Shown here piece after piece: positions 17,764 to 25,728 of a stretch of DNA of 64,000 nt. How positions within the stretch are numbered: the first letter of the stretch is position 1; each line of letters starts with the position of its first letter. Location of the stretch: contig CAZZMD010000016.1 of NCBI GenBank assembly GCA_964655355.1, positions 16,416 to 80,415 of the forward strand, written 5' to 3'. Under the pieces are notes generated by a model. It was not told where the DNA came from. It made no database searches and worked only from the letters and a program-made list of their open reading frames with translations. The DNA is from CALGDE01 sp964655355 (GTDB lineage: Bacteria; Cyanobacteriota; Cyanobacteriia; CACIAM-69d). A program made the translations under genes and the position numbers.

Positions 17764-18423
17764 ATGGCAGCTGCTCCTCAACCTGATGATGCCCGGAGGT
17801 CACGCCGCGTCAATTGGCGCGATCGCCGCCGTGGGCCTGTCAGTCGTCAGGGGGAGCATCAGACACAGACGGGTCAGCAGGGCAGTCAGCAACGGCCGGG
17901 TCAGCAGCGACTGGAGCGATCGCCCCGCCGCGCCAATCGCAATACCAGTCGAAGTACCAGTCGAAATAATCGCAATGTCATTCGGTTTCCATTTCTCCGG
18001 CGGCAAACGCCCCAGAAAGAGAAGGTTGCCGTTACCACCCTCCCTAGCCCAACGCCCACCCCTGAATGGCTCGGCACCCTGAAGCAGGTCTATCGATGGT
18101 CGTCGGTGACGGTCTTTGGGTTAGGGGTGATTGTGGCGGGGGTCTACAGCCAGACGGTGCGCCTAGAACAGGATTTAGGTAAAACCTATACCCACCTCCA
18201 GAATCTGCAACGGCAGGAGCGGGAGCTAACCCTGGCCATGGAGCAGCTCAAGGATCAAATTGCTCGGCAGGCCGCCCAGCCGGAGTCTGGTTTGGCGTTG
18301 CCTCAGCCCAATAGTCAGGTTTTCCTTGAGCCGGCCCCAACTCAGCTACCGGACTCCCCACGCCCCAATTCAGCACCGGTGGTCCCCCAAGGGGAAGCCT
18401 CTGATATCCCCGTCGGTTACTAA
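17764..18423 (+). CDS. Bitopic membrane protein with FtsL-like topology
   Basis: A 219-residue protein that I cannot assign to a family with certainty. Residues 1-90 are highly basic and polar (Arg/Gln/Ser/Asn-rich), with a duplicated NTSRSTSRN-type stretch. One membrane helix follows (about residues 112-130, WSSVTVFGLGVIVAGVYS), then a heptad-like segment (LEQDLGKTYTHLQNLQRQER, up to about residue 168) and a Pro-rich tail. Basic cytoplasmic N terminus, single span, short periplasmic coiled coil: this is the layout of FtsL/DivIC-type divisome proteins, and cyanobacterial FtsL is poorly conserved in sequence. The assignment rests on topology alone. Confidence 0.7.
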   Translation: MAAAPQPDDARRSRRVNWRDRRRGPVSRQGEHQTQTGQQGSQQRPGQQRLERSPRRANRNTSRSTSRNNRNVIRFPFLRRQTPQKEKVAVTTLPSPTPTPEWLGTLKQVYRWSSVTVFGLGVIVAGVYSQTVRLEQDLGKTYTHLQNLQRQERELTLAMEQLKDQIARQAAQPESGLALPQPNSQVFLEPAPTQLPDSPRPNSAPVVPQGEASDIPVGY

Positions 18424-18467
18424 TTCCCCCAGCGTCGACTATCCAGCGCGGACTATCCCAGCGCGGG

Positions 18468-18884
18468 TTACAGGAGATTTTCCAGACGACGGCGAATACT
18501 ATCCAGTTCGCTGGAGCCAAATTCTTCGGCCGGGCGATCGCCCATATCCCCCTTTGCGGACTGATCAATCCCCTCCTCATTCCAGTCCATTTCCTCCGCA
18601 GAAACATTGACCTCAGGGGGCATCACCAACATTTCGCTGGTGACCGGCTTACATTCATAGCCCGCCCCCTCGCAAAATTCCTGCACCTCGTCCGCATCAA
18701 TTTCCGTGACGGTGCACTCGGGGAAATCCTGCGCTTCCAGCATGACCCCAAAGCGCGCGGCATCATCCTCGTTCTCGAACATCAACACCACATTGCGGAT
18801 TTGCCCATCTTCCCCCTGCAGGCGCAGGGAATGAATGCCTTCGTTTTCGGTGCCGGCATTGAACAGTAGAACGTAAACACGCAT
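18468..18884 (-). CDS. DUF3110 family protein
   Basis: A 138-residue acidic protein. The first ~75 residues match the DUF3110 pattern known from cyanobacteria and plastids: MRVYVLLFNAGTENEGIHSL, NVVLMFENEDDAARFGVML and EAQDFPECTVTEID, ending near EFCEGAGYEC. The C-terminal ~55 residues are Glu/Asp-rich and end in a short amphipathic helix (ELDSIRRRLENLL). The function of the family is unknown; the domain resembles a small alpha-beta ferredoxin-like fold. It lies 62 bp after hisH on the same strand and may be cotranscribed with it. Confidence 0.88.
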   Translation of the reverse strand: MRVYVLLFNAGTENEGIHSLRLQGEDGQIRNVVLMFENEDDAARFGVMLEAQDFPECTVTEIDADEVQEFCEGAGYECKPVTSEMLVMPPEVNVSAEEMDWNEEGIDQSAKGDMGDRPAEEFGSSELDSIRRRLENLL

Positions 18885-18945
18885 GGGACAGGTTGGGATG
18901 AGAGTTTAGTTTGATTGGTTAGGTCTTGGGATGGCGGCGGAGTGG

Positions 18946-19602
18946 CTAGCAGGGCACCGCCGTTCGCACAATCTCTACAAAATTAGCAAGGGCTTTGAGG
19001 CCGGCGGTGGAAGATTTTTCCGGGTGGAATTGGACGGCCATTAGGTTTTTGCGAGGGGAGCCTAAAAACTGACCGTGGACGGCGGCGGTGACCGTTTGGC
19101 TACCGTGGGTGACGGTGGCGGCCCGCAGGGTTGTGTCGACAGGATCGACGTAGTAAGAGTGGACAAAATACATCCAGGGGCGATCGCCCATACCGGTCCA
19201 TAGGGGGCAGTCTGGCTGGGTTAAATCCAACGGGTTCCAGCCCATATGGGGAATCGTAATACCGGGCTCAGGGGTGAAGCGACGCACGACGCCCGGAATG
19301 ATCCCGAGCCCTGGCTCTTGCCCTTCTTCGCTGCGGTCAAAGAGCATTTGCAAACCCACACAGATGCCCAAAAACGGCTTACCACTGGCGATCGCCGCAC
19401 GGATGGGGCCTTCCAAATCCTTCGCCCGCACCTGCTGCATGGAATAGTCAAAGGCCCCGACGCCAGGGAGGACGACGGCATCGGCGGTTTCAATATCCTG
19501 GGCAGTGCTGGTAATTTTTGGGGTTGCCCCCGCCTCAGACAGTCCCTTGCAGGCGGAGTGGAGATTGCCCATGTCGTAGTCAATTACTGCGATCGTTGCC
19601 AT
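18946..19602 (-). CDS. hisH: Imidazole glycerol phosphate synthase glutaminase subunit HisH
   Basis: A 218-residue class I glutamine amidotransferase. With HisF it converts PRFAR and glutamine-derived ammonia into imidazole glycerol phosphate and AICAR in histidine synthesis. It begins TIAVIDYDMGNLHSACKGL, has the oxyanion strand VLPGVGAFDYSM, the nucleophile elbow FLGICVGLQMLF (Cys about residue 82), and the catalytic His/Glu in AVQFHPEKSS. The length is normal. No other his gene is adjacent, the usual scattered arrangement in cyanobacteria. The start at 19602 gives the standard N terminus. Confidence 0.97.
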   Translation of the reverse strand: MATIAVIDYDMGNLHSACKGLSEAGATPKITSTAQDIETADAVVLPGVGAFDYSMQQVRAKDLEGPIRAAIASGKPFLGICVGLQMLFDRSEEGQEPGLGIIPGVVRRFTPEPGITIPHMGWNPLDLTQPDCPLWTGMGDRPWMYFVHSYYVDPVDTTLRAATVTHGSQTVTAAVHGQFLGSPRKNLMAVQFHPEKSSTAGLKALANFVEIVRTAVPC

Positions 19603-19626
19603 GGTTTTATAGTGCTCCTGAGGCTA

Positions 19627-19665
19627 TGCTGCGGAAGACTGTGCTGCGGAAGACTGTGCTGCGGA
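19627..19665. repeat. 15-bp tandem repeat between hisH and the C15 peptidase
   Basis: TGCTGCGGAAGACTG occurs twice in exact tandem (19627-19641, 19642-19656) and then in part (TGCTGCGGA, to 19665). It lies in the short divergent spacer between hisH and the C15 peptidase gene, so copy-number change could alter promoter spacing. Confidence 0.85.
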
Positions 19666-19684
19666 TGGGGCGCGATCCAGGGCC

Positions 19685-20278
19685 GTGACCCAATCAAAAA
19701 ACCAATCCAAGACCCAATCAAAATTGTTGGTGACTTCGTTTCAAACGTGGCTGCCCCATCAATCGGAAAATGCATCCGATGTATTGCTGGGGGCGGTGGA
19801 ACAGGCTTTACCTGAGACTTGCATTCTACTGCGAAAGTTACCGGTGGATTTTGAGGAAGCCCCCCGGCAAGTCCTACGGGCAATGCAGCGCGATCGCCCC
19901 AAAATCATCGTCGCCTGTGGGATGGCGGAAGGGCGATCGCGGCTGACGGTGGAACAGTTTGCCCGCCGCGATGGCACTGTCCTACAAACGCCATTACCGT
20001 TGCCCCAGCTCATCGCCGGTTTACCTTGCACAGACATTAGTACGGATGCGGGGCAATTTGTTTGTAATAGTCTGTATTTCGATTTGCTGGCATTAATGGC
20101 GATCGCCGCCGCTGCAAAGCACCGGACTGAGCCCTGGAAAGCGGCGGTATTCGTCCATGTGCCGGTATTAACTTCAGAAAACCAAGGGGCGATCGCGGCT
20201 GATTTCCAGACCTTTCTCCACCGCCTAGCCGCCTTCCCCGTCGACGCCCTGTCCTTTGATTCCCTGCTTCATGGCTAA
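19685..20278 (+). CDS. Pyroglutamyl peptidase-like protein (peptidase C15 family)
   Basis: A 197-residue protein resembling pyrrolidone-carboxylate peptidase, which removes N-terminal pyroglutamate. After a Gln/Ser/Lys-rich start (TQSKNQSKTQSK) it has LLVTSFQTWLPHQSENAS (family: GFxPFxxxxxNPS), VACGMAEGRSRLTVEQFARR with the catalytic Glu (about residue 89), STDAGQFVCNSLYFDLL with the catalytic Cys (about residue 123) and VFVHVPVL with the catalytic His (about residue 155). All three catalytic positions are present, although the N-terminal motif is divergent. Its stop codon overlaps the start of the next gene, a glycosyltransferase, so the two are probably cotranscribed. Confidence 0.85.
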   Translation: MTQSKNQSKTQSKLLVTSFQTWLPHQSENASDVLLGAVEQALPETCILLRKLPVDFEEAPRQVLRAMQRDRPKIIVACGMAEGRSRLTVEQFARRDGTVLQTPLPLPQLIAGLPCTDISTDAGQFVCNSLYFDLLALMAIAAAAKHRTEPWKAAVFVHVPVLTSENQGAIAADFQTFLHRLAAFPVDALSFDSLLHG

Positions 20279-21386
20279 TTCTGCGCCCTCGTCTTCGTCG
20301 CTGCTGATTAATCTGAGTTTTGCGATCGCCCAGCCCACGGGGTTATCTAACTACGCCCTTTCCATCCTGCCCCACCTCCAGCGCCTCAATCCCGCCCTGC
20401 TGACCTCCCAGGATTACCCTGGATTGTCCTGCTATCGCACGCCGGACAATATGACTTCAGCCCATGGGGCAAAGGGGCACCTACGGCGGCTATTGTGGAC
20501 CCAATTCACCCTCCCCCGTTGGTATCGGCGGCTGAAGAGTGATTTATTATTCTGTCCCATTCCTGAAGCGCCTCTGGGACTTCCCCTATTCCCCAAGTGC
20601 CGCACGGTGGTGATGGCCCATGATGTGATTCCTTTGCGGGTGGCCCCACCGCGATCGCGCCTCCGCCAATATTTTCGCTACTACGTCCCCCGCGTCCTGA
20701 AGCAGTCCTGCCATGTGGTGTGCAATTCCCAAGCCACCGCCGATGATTTGATCAAGTTCTATGGCATTCCAGCGGGCAAAATCACCCCCATTCCCTTAGC
20801 CTGCGATACCCAACGCTATCGCCCGTTAAACCTGGAGCGCCAACCCTTTTTTGTCTATTTGGGACGCAATGACCCTTACAAAAATTTGAGCCGGGCGATC
20901 GCCGCCTTTGCCCAATTTCTCTATCAAGTGCCCAACCCGAACGACTGGGAATTTCGCCTCGCCGGTCCCATTGACGATCGCTATCACCCCGCCTTGCTGA
21001 TGCAAATCCGTAGTCTGGGATTGGGAGAGCATATTAAATTCCTCGGCTATGTCCCCGATGATGAGCTGCCGGTTTTGCTGAACCAGGCCACCGCCCTGGT
21101 GTTCCCCAGCCTATGGGAAGGGTTTGGGTTACCCGTATTGGAGGCCCTATCCTGTGGCACCCCCTGCATTGTGTCCCGCCGAGCATCATTACCGGAGGTG
21201 GCCGGCGACGCTGCCCTATGGGTGGATCCCCTCCAGGTACGCTCCATCCGTAAAGCGATGGTGCAACTGGTCAAGGAGCCGGGGTTGATGCAGCACTGTC
21301 AGGAACAGGCGATCGCCCAGGCGGCGAAATTTAGCTGGGAAAAAACCGGCAATGCCACCGCCGAGGTATTGGAACGATTTCTATGA
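20271..21386 (+). CDS. Glycosyltransferase family 1 (GT4-type)
   Basis: About 371 residues from ATG 20271, which overlaps the stop of the C15 peptidase gene; a start at 20256 is possible. It is a GT-B fold retaining glycosyltransferase. The N-terminal domain carries VVMAHDVIPLRV and HVVCNSQATADDLIKFYGIP; the C-terminal domain has FFVYLGRNDPYKNLSRAI, HIKFLGYVPDDELPVLLNQA and the nucleotide-sugar signature ALVFPSLWEGFGLPVLEALS (E-x7-E), followed by GTPCIVSRRASLPEVAGDA. It probably adds a hexose to a lipid or polysaccharide precursor at the cytoplasmic face; donor and acceptor are unknown. Confidence 0.93.
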   Translation: MANSAPSSSSLLINLSFAIAQPTGLSNYALSILPHLQRLNPALLTSQDYPGLSCYRTPDNMTSAHGAKGHLRRLLWTQFTLPRWYRRLKSDLLFCPIPEAPLGLPLFPKCRTVVMAHDVIPLRVAPPRSRLRQYFRYYVPRVLKQSCHVVCNSQATADDLIKFYGIPAGKITPIPLACDTQRYRPLNLERQPFFVYLGRNDPYKNLSRAIAAFAQFLYQVPNPNDWEFRLAGPIDDRYHPALLMQIRSLGLGEHIKFLGYVPDDELPVLLNQATALVFPSLWEGFGLPVLEALSCGTPCIVSRRASLPEVAGDAALWVDPLQVRSIRKAMVQLVKEPGLMQHCQEQAIAQAAKFSWEKTGNATAEVLERFL

Positions 21387-21398
21387 CGCGTCTTCTAT

Positions 21399-21427
21399 GG
21401 GGCGTCTGTAAGGGGAGATGACGCCCC
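21399..21427. terminator. Hairpin between convergent genes
   Basis: Perfect 8-bp stem GGGGCGTC (21399-21406) with GACGCCCC (21420-21427) and a 13-nt loop, placed between the stops of the glycosyltransferase (+) and the ABC permease (-). There is no T-run on either side, so it is a candidate 3'-end structure rather than a classical terminator. Confidence 0.5.
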
Positions 21428-21433
21428 AACAAA

Positions 21434-23173
21434 CTATTGGGATTTCAACTGGCGAGAGGTGGCAATTTGCCAACTGAGGAGCAGGGTGGGGATCAGACCC
21501 ACCACCAAAATGGCGATCGCCGGTAGAGCTGCTTCCACCAATCGTTCATCGGACGCCAAGTTATAGACCCGCACGGCCAACGTATCGAAATTAAAGGGGC
21601 GCACAATGAGGGTCGCCGGCAATTCTTTGACGGAATCCACAAACACCAGCAATACCGCCGTCAGTAAGCCCCCTCGCAATAGGGGTAGATGGATGCGCCA
21701 CAGGGTTTGGGTGGGGGTATGACCCAAGCTGCGGGACGCGTCGTCAAAGTTGGGTTTAATTTTGGTCAGGCTGGTTTCCACGGTGCCAAAGGCGACGGAG
21801 AGAAATCGCACCAGATAGGCAAACACCAAAGCCGCCATGGATCCGCTCAACAATAGCCCCGTCGACACATTAAACGTGTTTTCCATGTAGGTATCGAGGG
21901 TGCGGTCGAACCATCCCAAGGGCAGCAACAACCCCACCGCCACCACGGATCCCGGCACCGCATAGCCCATCGCCGCGAGCCGAGTGCCCAGGCGGACCAG
22001 CCAATGGGGATAGAGCCGTCGTCCATAGCCCAAAATCAGGGCAGTGATAACAGCGATCGCAGCCGTGATGCTGCCCACCACAATGCTATTGACCGCAAAC
22101 CCTAGGAATTGCTCATCGGTAACTAAGGAAAAATCCTTTTGTAGTTCCCGGGTCGCCATGGTGAGCAAGCAGCCCGCCGGTACAAAAAATCCCAGGAGTA
22201 AGGGCGTGGCGCAGAAGGCGATCGCCCCCCATTGGTGCCAGCCCCGCAAAACATAGGGCGTGGCAGTTTTATAGTTTTCATTGCCGTAGTGCTTAGCCTG
22301 TCCACGCGATGCCCGTTCCAGGGTCAACAGCCCCATCACAAACACCAACAACAGCGCCGCCAACTGGGAGGCTGCCGGGCGATCGCCCAGGCCAAACCAG
22401 GTACGATAAATCCCCGTCGTAAAGGTCTCCACCCCAAAAAACTGCACGGTGCCGAAATCACTGAGGGTTTCCATCAGCACCAGGGCCAACCCCGCCATAA
22501 TGGCGGGTCGCGCCAGGGGTAATGCCACAGCCCAAAAACTTTGCAACGGGGTGCGTCCCAGTAGCCGACTGGCTTCCAGGGTCACCGTGGACTGCTCCAA
22601 AAATGCCACCCGCACCAATAAATAAACATAGGGATAAAGCACCAGACTGAGCATGGCGATCGCCCCGCCGAGCGATCGGATATTGGGGAACCAATAGTCC
22701 TGGGGTCCCCAGCCGGTGGAGGATTCAATCAGCGTGCGGACCGGTCCGTAAAAATCTAAAAAGTCTGTGTAGGTATAGGCGAGGAGATAGGCCGGAATCG
22801 CCATCGGCAACAGCAACGCCCACTCGAACCAGCGCTGCCCCGGAAACCGACAGAGGGACACCAGCCAAGCCATCACCGTCCCCAGCACCACGGTGATAAT
22901 CCCAACCCCCAATCCCAGGGCGATGGAATTGAGAATGTAGGTGGGCAAGACGGTGCTCGCCAAGTGCTGCCAGAGATCCCACTGCACATGGGTCGCCGTT
23001 TGCAGCACCATCAAGATCGGCAACATCACCAAACTGGCGATCGCCCCCACAGCAAGGGTCCATCCTGAGAACCATTGTCCCCGCTGGTGTCCCCGCTGGC
23101 CATTGCCGCCCCAACGACGTAATCGCCGTCCCAAAGCCGGGAATGGGGAGGATGAGAAGGCGGGCAATTTCAT
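21434..23173 (-). CDS. Iron(III)-type ABC transporter permease (FutB-like)
   Basis: A 579-residue inner-membrane permease with two fused binding-protein-dependent permease modules (about residues 80-290 and 365-575) and about twelve membrane helices. The EAA loops read EASRLLGRTPLQSFWAVALP (about residue 205) and DASRSLGHTPTQTLWRIHLP (about residue 485), the pattern of the AfuB/SfuB/FutB group that imports ferric iron with a periplasmic binding protein and an ATPase. Neither partner is in the neighbourhood. A Fur-box-like palindrome 72 bp upstream supports an iron role. The second half has a long periplasmic loop, and the N terminus starts with about 40 basic residues. Confidence 0.9.
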   Translation of the reverse strand: MKLPAFSSSPFPALGRRLRRWGGNGQRGHQRGQWFSGWTLAVGAIASLVMLPILMVLQTATHVQWDLWQHLASTVLPTYILNSIALGLGVGIITVVLGTVMAWLVSLCRFPGQRWFEWALLLPMAIPAYLLAYTYTDFLDFYGPVRTLIESSTGWGPQDYWFPNIRSLGGAIAMLSLVLYPYVYLLVRVAFLEQSTVTLEASRLLGRTPLQSFWAVALPLARPAIMAGLALVLMETLSDFGTVQFFGVETFTTGIYRTWFGLGDRPAASQLAALLLVFVMGLLTLERASRGQAKHYGNENYKTATPYVLRGWHQWGAIAFCATPLLLGFFVPAGCLLTMATRELQKDFSLVTDEQFLGFAVNSIVVGSITAAIAVITALILGYGRRLYPHWLVRLGTRLAAMGYAVPGSVVAVGLLLPLGWFDRTLDTYMENTFNVSTGLLLSGSMAALVFAYLVRFLSVAFGTVETSLTKIKPNFDDASRSLGHTPTQTLWRIHLPLLRGGLLTAVLLVFVDSVKELPATLIVRPFNFDTLAVRVYNLASDERLVEAALPAIAILVVGLIPTLLLSWQIATSRQLKSQ

Positions 23174-23237
23174 GGGACGTCAGCAGAAGATAGGAAATTG
23201 ACAGGATTGGGGCAATGCCAAAGGGACGCTAATAGAC

Positions 23238-23252
23238 TGAGAATAGTTCTCA
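23238..23252. promoter_or_regulatory. Putative Fur box
   Basis: Perfect inverted repeat TGAGAA-TAG-TTCTCA, set in AATGAGAACTATTCTCAGT (minus strand), close to the Fur consensus family of AT-rich 19-mers. Its centre is 72 bp upstream of the iron-type permease start at 23173, a normal place for iron-dependent repression. Confidence 0.7.
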
Positions 23253-23446
23253 TTTAGGAGTCCGTTAGCGGGCTTGATCCTAGCATTGATTTCCCTATCA
23301 ATTTCCCCATCGATTTCCCAGCCGTCCCGCCCGAGTTCCATCCCAAAAACACGCCCTTGGGGTCATACTGAAAAGTGATCGGTCAGCGCACTTGCCCCTA
23401 CGCAACGGCAATCCCTGGGCTGACAATTCCCGAAATCCCTTATCCC

Positions 23447-24085
23447 ATGAGCCGCAAACGCCCCCCTTCCCGCAATTCCCAGGATCGCTATTTCGACGAC
23501 TATCGCGATCGCGGCGGCAATGGACGAAATCGGGGTGGCGATCGCAGTTCCCGATTTGACGATGGCTTTGGGAGAGGCGACGCCCCGTCCACTAAAAGTA
23601 AGTCGTCTAAGTCGCCCTTAAACTATGGGACCGCGGCCATTCTCGGGGGGGTTTTTGTCCTGGGCATCGGCGTCGGCATTGGCTTTAGCTCCTCCGCCAG
23701 CGTTGATCCCCAAAACGTTGCGTCCCGTGAATTTATTGACCGTTCTGCCCCTAACCCGGAGCTGTGTTTGCAATATGGGGCCAGTGCGATCGCCATGGAC
23801 ACCCGCCTGTTCGTCACCTTCAGTCCCTTTAGCGTGTACGTATCCCAGCCCACCATGAAACCGGGATGTGTCATGCGCAGCAATAACTGGAACGTGCTGA
23901 AACAACAGGGCATCGTCACCAGCGAACAGGTGAATGACTGCAAAAACCGTATGAACACCTTTGCCTTCACCGGTTCCGTCGAAAGCAATCCCCGCATTGA
24001 CTGCGTTTATCAAAACGACGCGGCGGGGAATCTATTCCTGAATCAGCCGGGCGTCGTCCCCGCCCAGGAAAGCGAGCGGTTCTAA
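23447..24085 (+). CDS. DUF3172 family membrane-anchored protein
   Basis: A 212-residue protein starting at ATG 23447 (MSRKRPPSRNSQDRYFDDY); the longer frame from 23375 has a non-conserved extension. Residues 1-65 are rich in Arg, Asp and Gly, and include RDRGGNGRNRGGDRSSRFDD. One membrane helix (about residues 66-85, AILGGVFVLGIGVGIGF) precedes a C-terminal domain of the DUF3172 type: NPELCLQYGASAIAMDTRLF, TMKPGCVMRSNNW, VNDCKNRMNTFAFTGS and PRIDCVYQND, with four Cys residues. The family is restricted to cyanobacteria and plastid-bearing eukaryotes and has no established function. It precedes pyrD by 76 bp on the same strand. Confidence 0.9.
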   Translation: MSRKRPPSRNSQDRYFDDYRDRGGNGRNRGGDRSSRFDDGFGRGDAPSTKSKSSKSPLNYGTAAILGGVFVLGIGVGIGFSSSASVDPQNVASREFIDRSAPNPELCLQYGASAIAMDTRLFVTFSPFSVYVSQPTMKPGCVMRSNNWNVLKQQGIVTSEQVNDCKNRMNTFAFTGSVESNPRIDCVYQNDAAGNLFLNQPGVVPAQESERF

Positions 24086-24161
24086 GGGGCAGCATTGGGT
24101 ACTCGCCCGCTCCCCAGCGAATGATTCGACCTACCCTGCCCCCTAAATTTCTGATGGATTT

Positions 24162-25328
24162 ATGGACATCTACAAAACTGCGCTGCGCCCCCTGTTGTTC
24201 AATACCCTAAAGCTAGACCCTGAAGTTGCCCATACCCAAGCCCTCGGAGTCCTGGAAAAAATCGACCAGTCCCGGCGATCGCCCGTGGGGCAATGGATTA
24301 TCCAACAATGCCAGGATAATTTCACGGTTCAGGATGCCCGGCTAGCCCAGACGATGTGGGGGCTGAGGTTTGCCAATCCCCTCGGGTTAGCGGCGGGCTT
24401 CGACAAAAATGGTCAGGCCGCCGGACTCTGGTCAGACTTTGGGTTTGGCTTTGCGGAACTGGGCACCGTAACCGGCCAGGGGCAACCGGGGAATCCCAAA
24501 CCCCGTCTCTTTCGGCTGATCCAGGATGAAGCGGTCCTAAATCGCATGGGGTTTAACAATCGGGGGTCCGATCAACTCAAAATCCGCCTCGAAAACCACC
24601 CCCTGACGGTGGGCCAAAACTGGTCCTATCCCCTCGGCATTAATCTGGGCAAATCCAAAGTCACCCCCCTCGAAGACGCCGCCGCCGATTATGCCCTCAG
24701 CTTTGAACGGCTGAAGGGGCTGGGACATTATTTTGTCGTCAATGTCTCATCGCCCAATACGCCGGGATTGCGATCGCTCCAGGCCACGGACGAATTATCG
24801 AAAATACTCGACGCCCTCCAAACCGCCAATGGACAGGGAGGAGCCCGTAAACCCCTTCTGGTTAAAATTGCCCCCGACCTAGCCGACGACGATATTTTGG
24901 CGATCGTTGACCTGGCCCAGCAATTCGAACTCTCCGGCATCATCGCCACCAACACCACCATTCGCCGGGACCACCTCACCACCCAAACCCTCGCGGCCAC
25001 CGGTACCGCCGTCGCTGACGAAGCCGGGGGCATCAGCGGCGCTCCCGTGCGATCGCGCTCCACCGAAGTAATCCGTCTGATTTACGAAACCACCCAGGGA
25101 CAGCTCCCCATCATCGGCGTTGGGGGCATCTTCACCGCAGACGATGCCTGGGACAAAATCACCGCCGGAGCCAGCCTGATTCAGGTCTATACCGGCTGGA
25201 TTTATGAAGGGCCGTGGATGGTCAAAACTATTTTGCAAGGACTGCTAGAGCGGTTAGAAGCAGCAAAATTCAATACGATCGCCGATGCAGTGGGCCAGCA
25301 AACCCGCCTCAAAGCCTCGACGAATTAA
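24162..25328 (+). CDS. pyrD: Quinone-dependent dihydroorotate dehydrogenase (class 2)
   Basis: A 388-residue FMN enzyme that oxidises dihydroorotate to orotate in pyrimidine synthesis, passing electrons to quinone at the membrane. It has the class 2 N-terminal amphipathic region (LRPLLFNTLKLDPEVAHTQA), FANPLGLAAGFDKNGQAAG, the catalytic-base region VNVSSPNTPGLRSLQ (Ser), PLLVKIAPDL, IIATNTTIRRD, and the FMN phosphate-binding IIGVGGIFTADDAWDKI and GASLIQVYTGWIYEGP. The length is normal for cyanobacteria. The gene upstream is DUF3172. Confidence 0.97.
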   Translation: MDIYKTALRPLLFNTLKLDPEVAHTQALGVLEKIDQSRRSPVGQWIIQQCQDNFTVQDARLAQTMWGLRFANPLGLAAGFDKNGQAAGLWSDFGFGFAELGTVTGQGQPGNPKPRLFRLIQDEAVLNRMGFNNRGSDQLKIRLENHPLTVGQNWSYPLGINLGKSKVTPLEDAAADYALSFERLKGLGHYFVVNVSSPNTPGLRSLQATDELSKILDALQTANGQGGARKPLLVKIAPDLADDDILAIVDLAQQFELSGIIATNTTIRRDHLTTQTLAATGTAVADEAGGISGAPVRSRSTEVIRLIYETTQGQLPIIGVGGIFTADDAWDKITAGASLIQVYTGWIYEGPWMVKTILQGLLERLEAAKFNTIADAVGQQTRLKASTN

Positions 25329-25728
25329 TAAGTTCGGATTAACAAGTTCGGAAACTTTTCGAGGGGCGATCGCGTCCCAAGGCCCAGCCGGGATCAGCTT
25401 CATATCAGCTCCATCAAGAAAGAACAATCTTTGGGGGAGTAAAGTGGGGGAGTATGCCCGTCATGCTCCGTAAAGCTTCGGTTATGGATGACAGGTATAC
25501 CGGCAGAGTTGGGTAACCTTAGGGAGAAAGGTAGGATCCTGTTAACGGACTCCGTCCTTCCCCTGATGTGGCTCCCACTTCATTGGCATCTACTTTCGTC
25601 ATGCCCCTATCGGCCAGATTGGCCAGATCATTGTCCTTGGCGATCAGCATTTTCGATATTCATCAGTCCGCATCTACCCCCTGCGGCTGCTGAGTCACCC
25701 GCCTCATATCCTGCCTCCTCTCCTGATC
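25329..25728. other. 400-bp leader region before the giant surface protein gene
   Basis: This stretch lies between pyrD and the DUF4347 gene, both on the plus strand, and should hold the promoter of the latter. A short direct repeat (AAGTTCGGA twice within 25331-25352) is present near the pyrD stop. I see no gene, no clear terminator after pyrD and no riboswitch fold. Confidence 0.45.
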
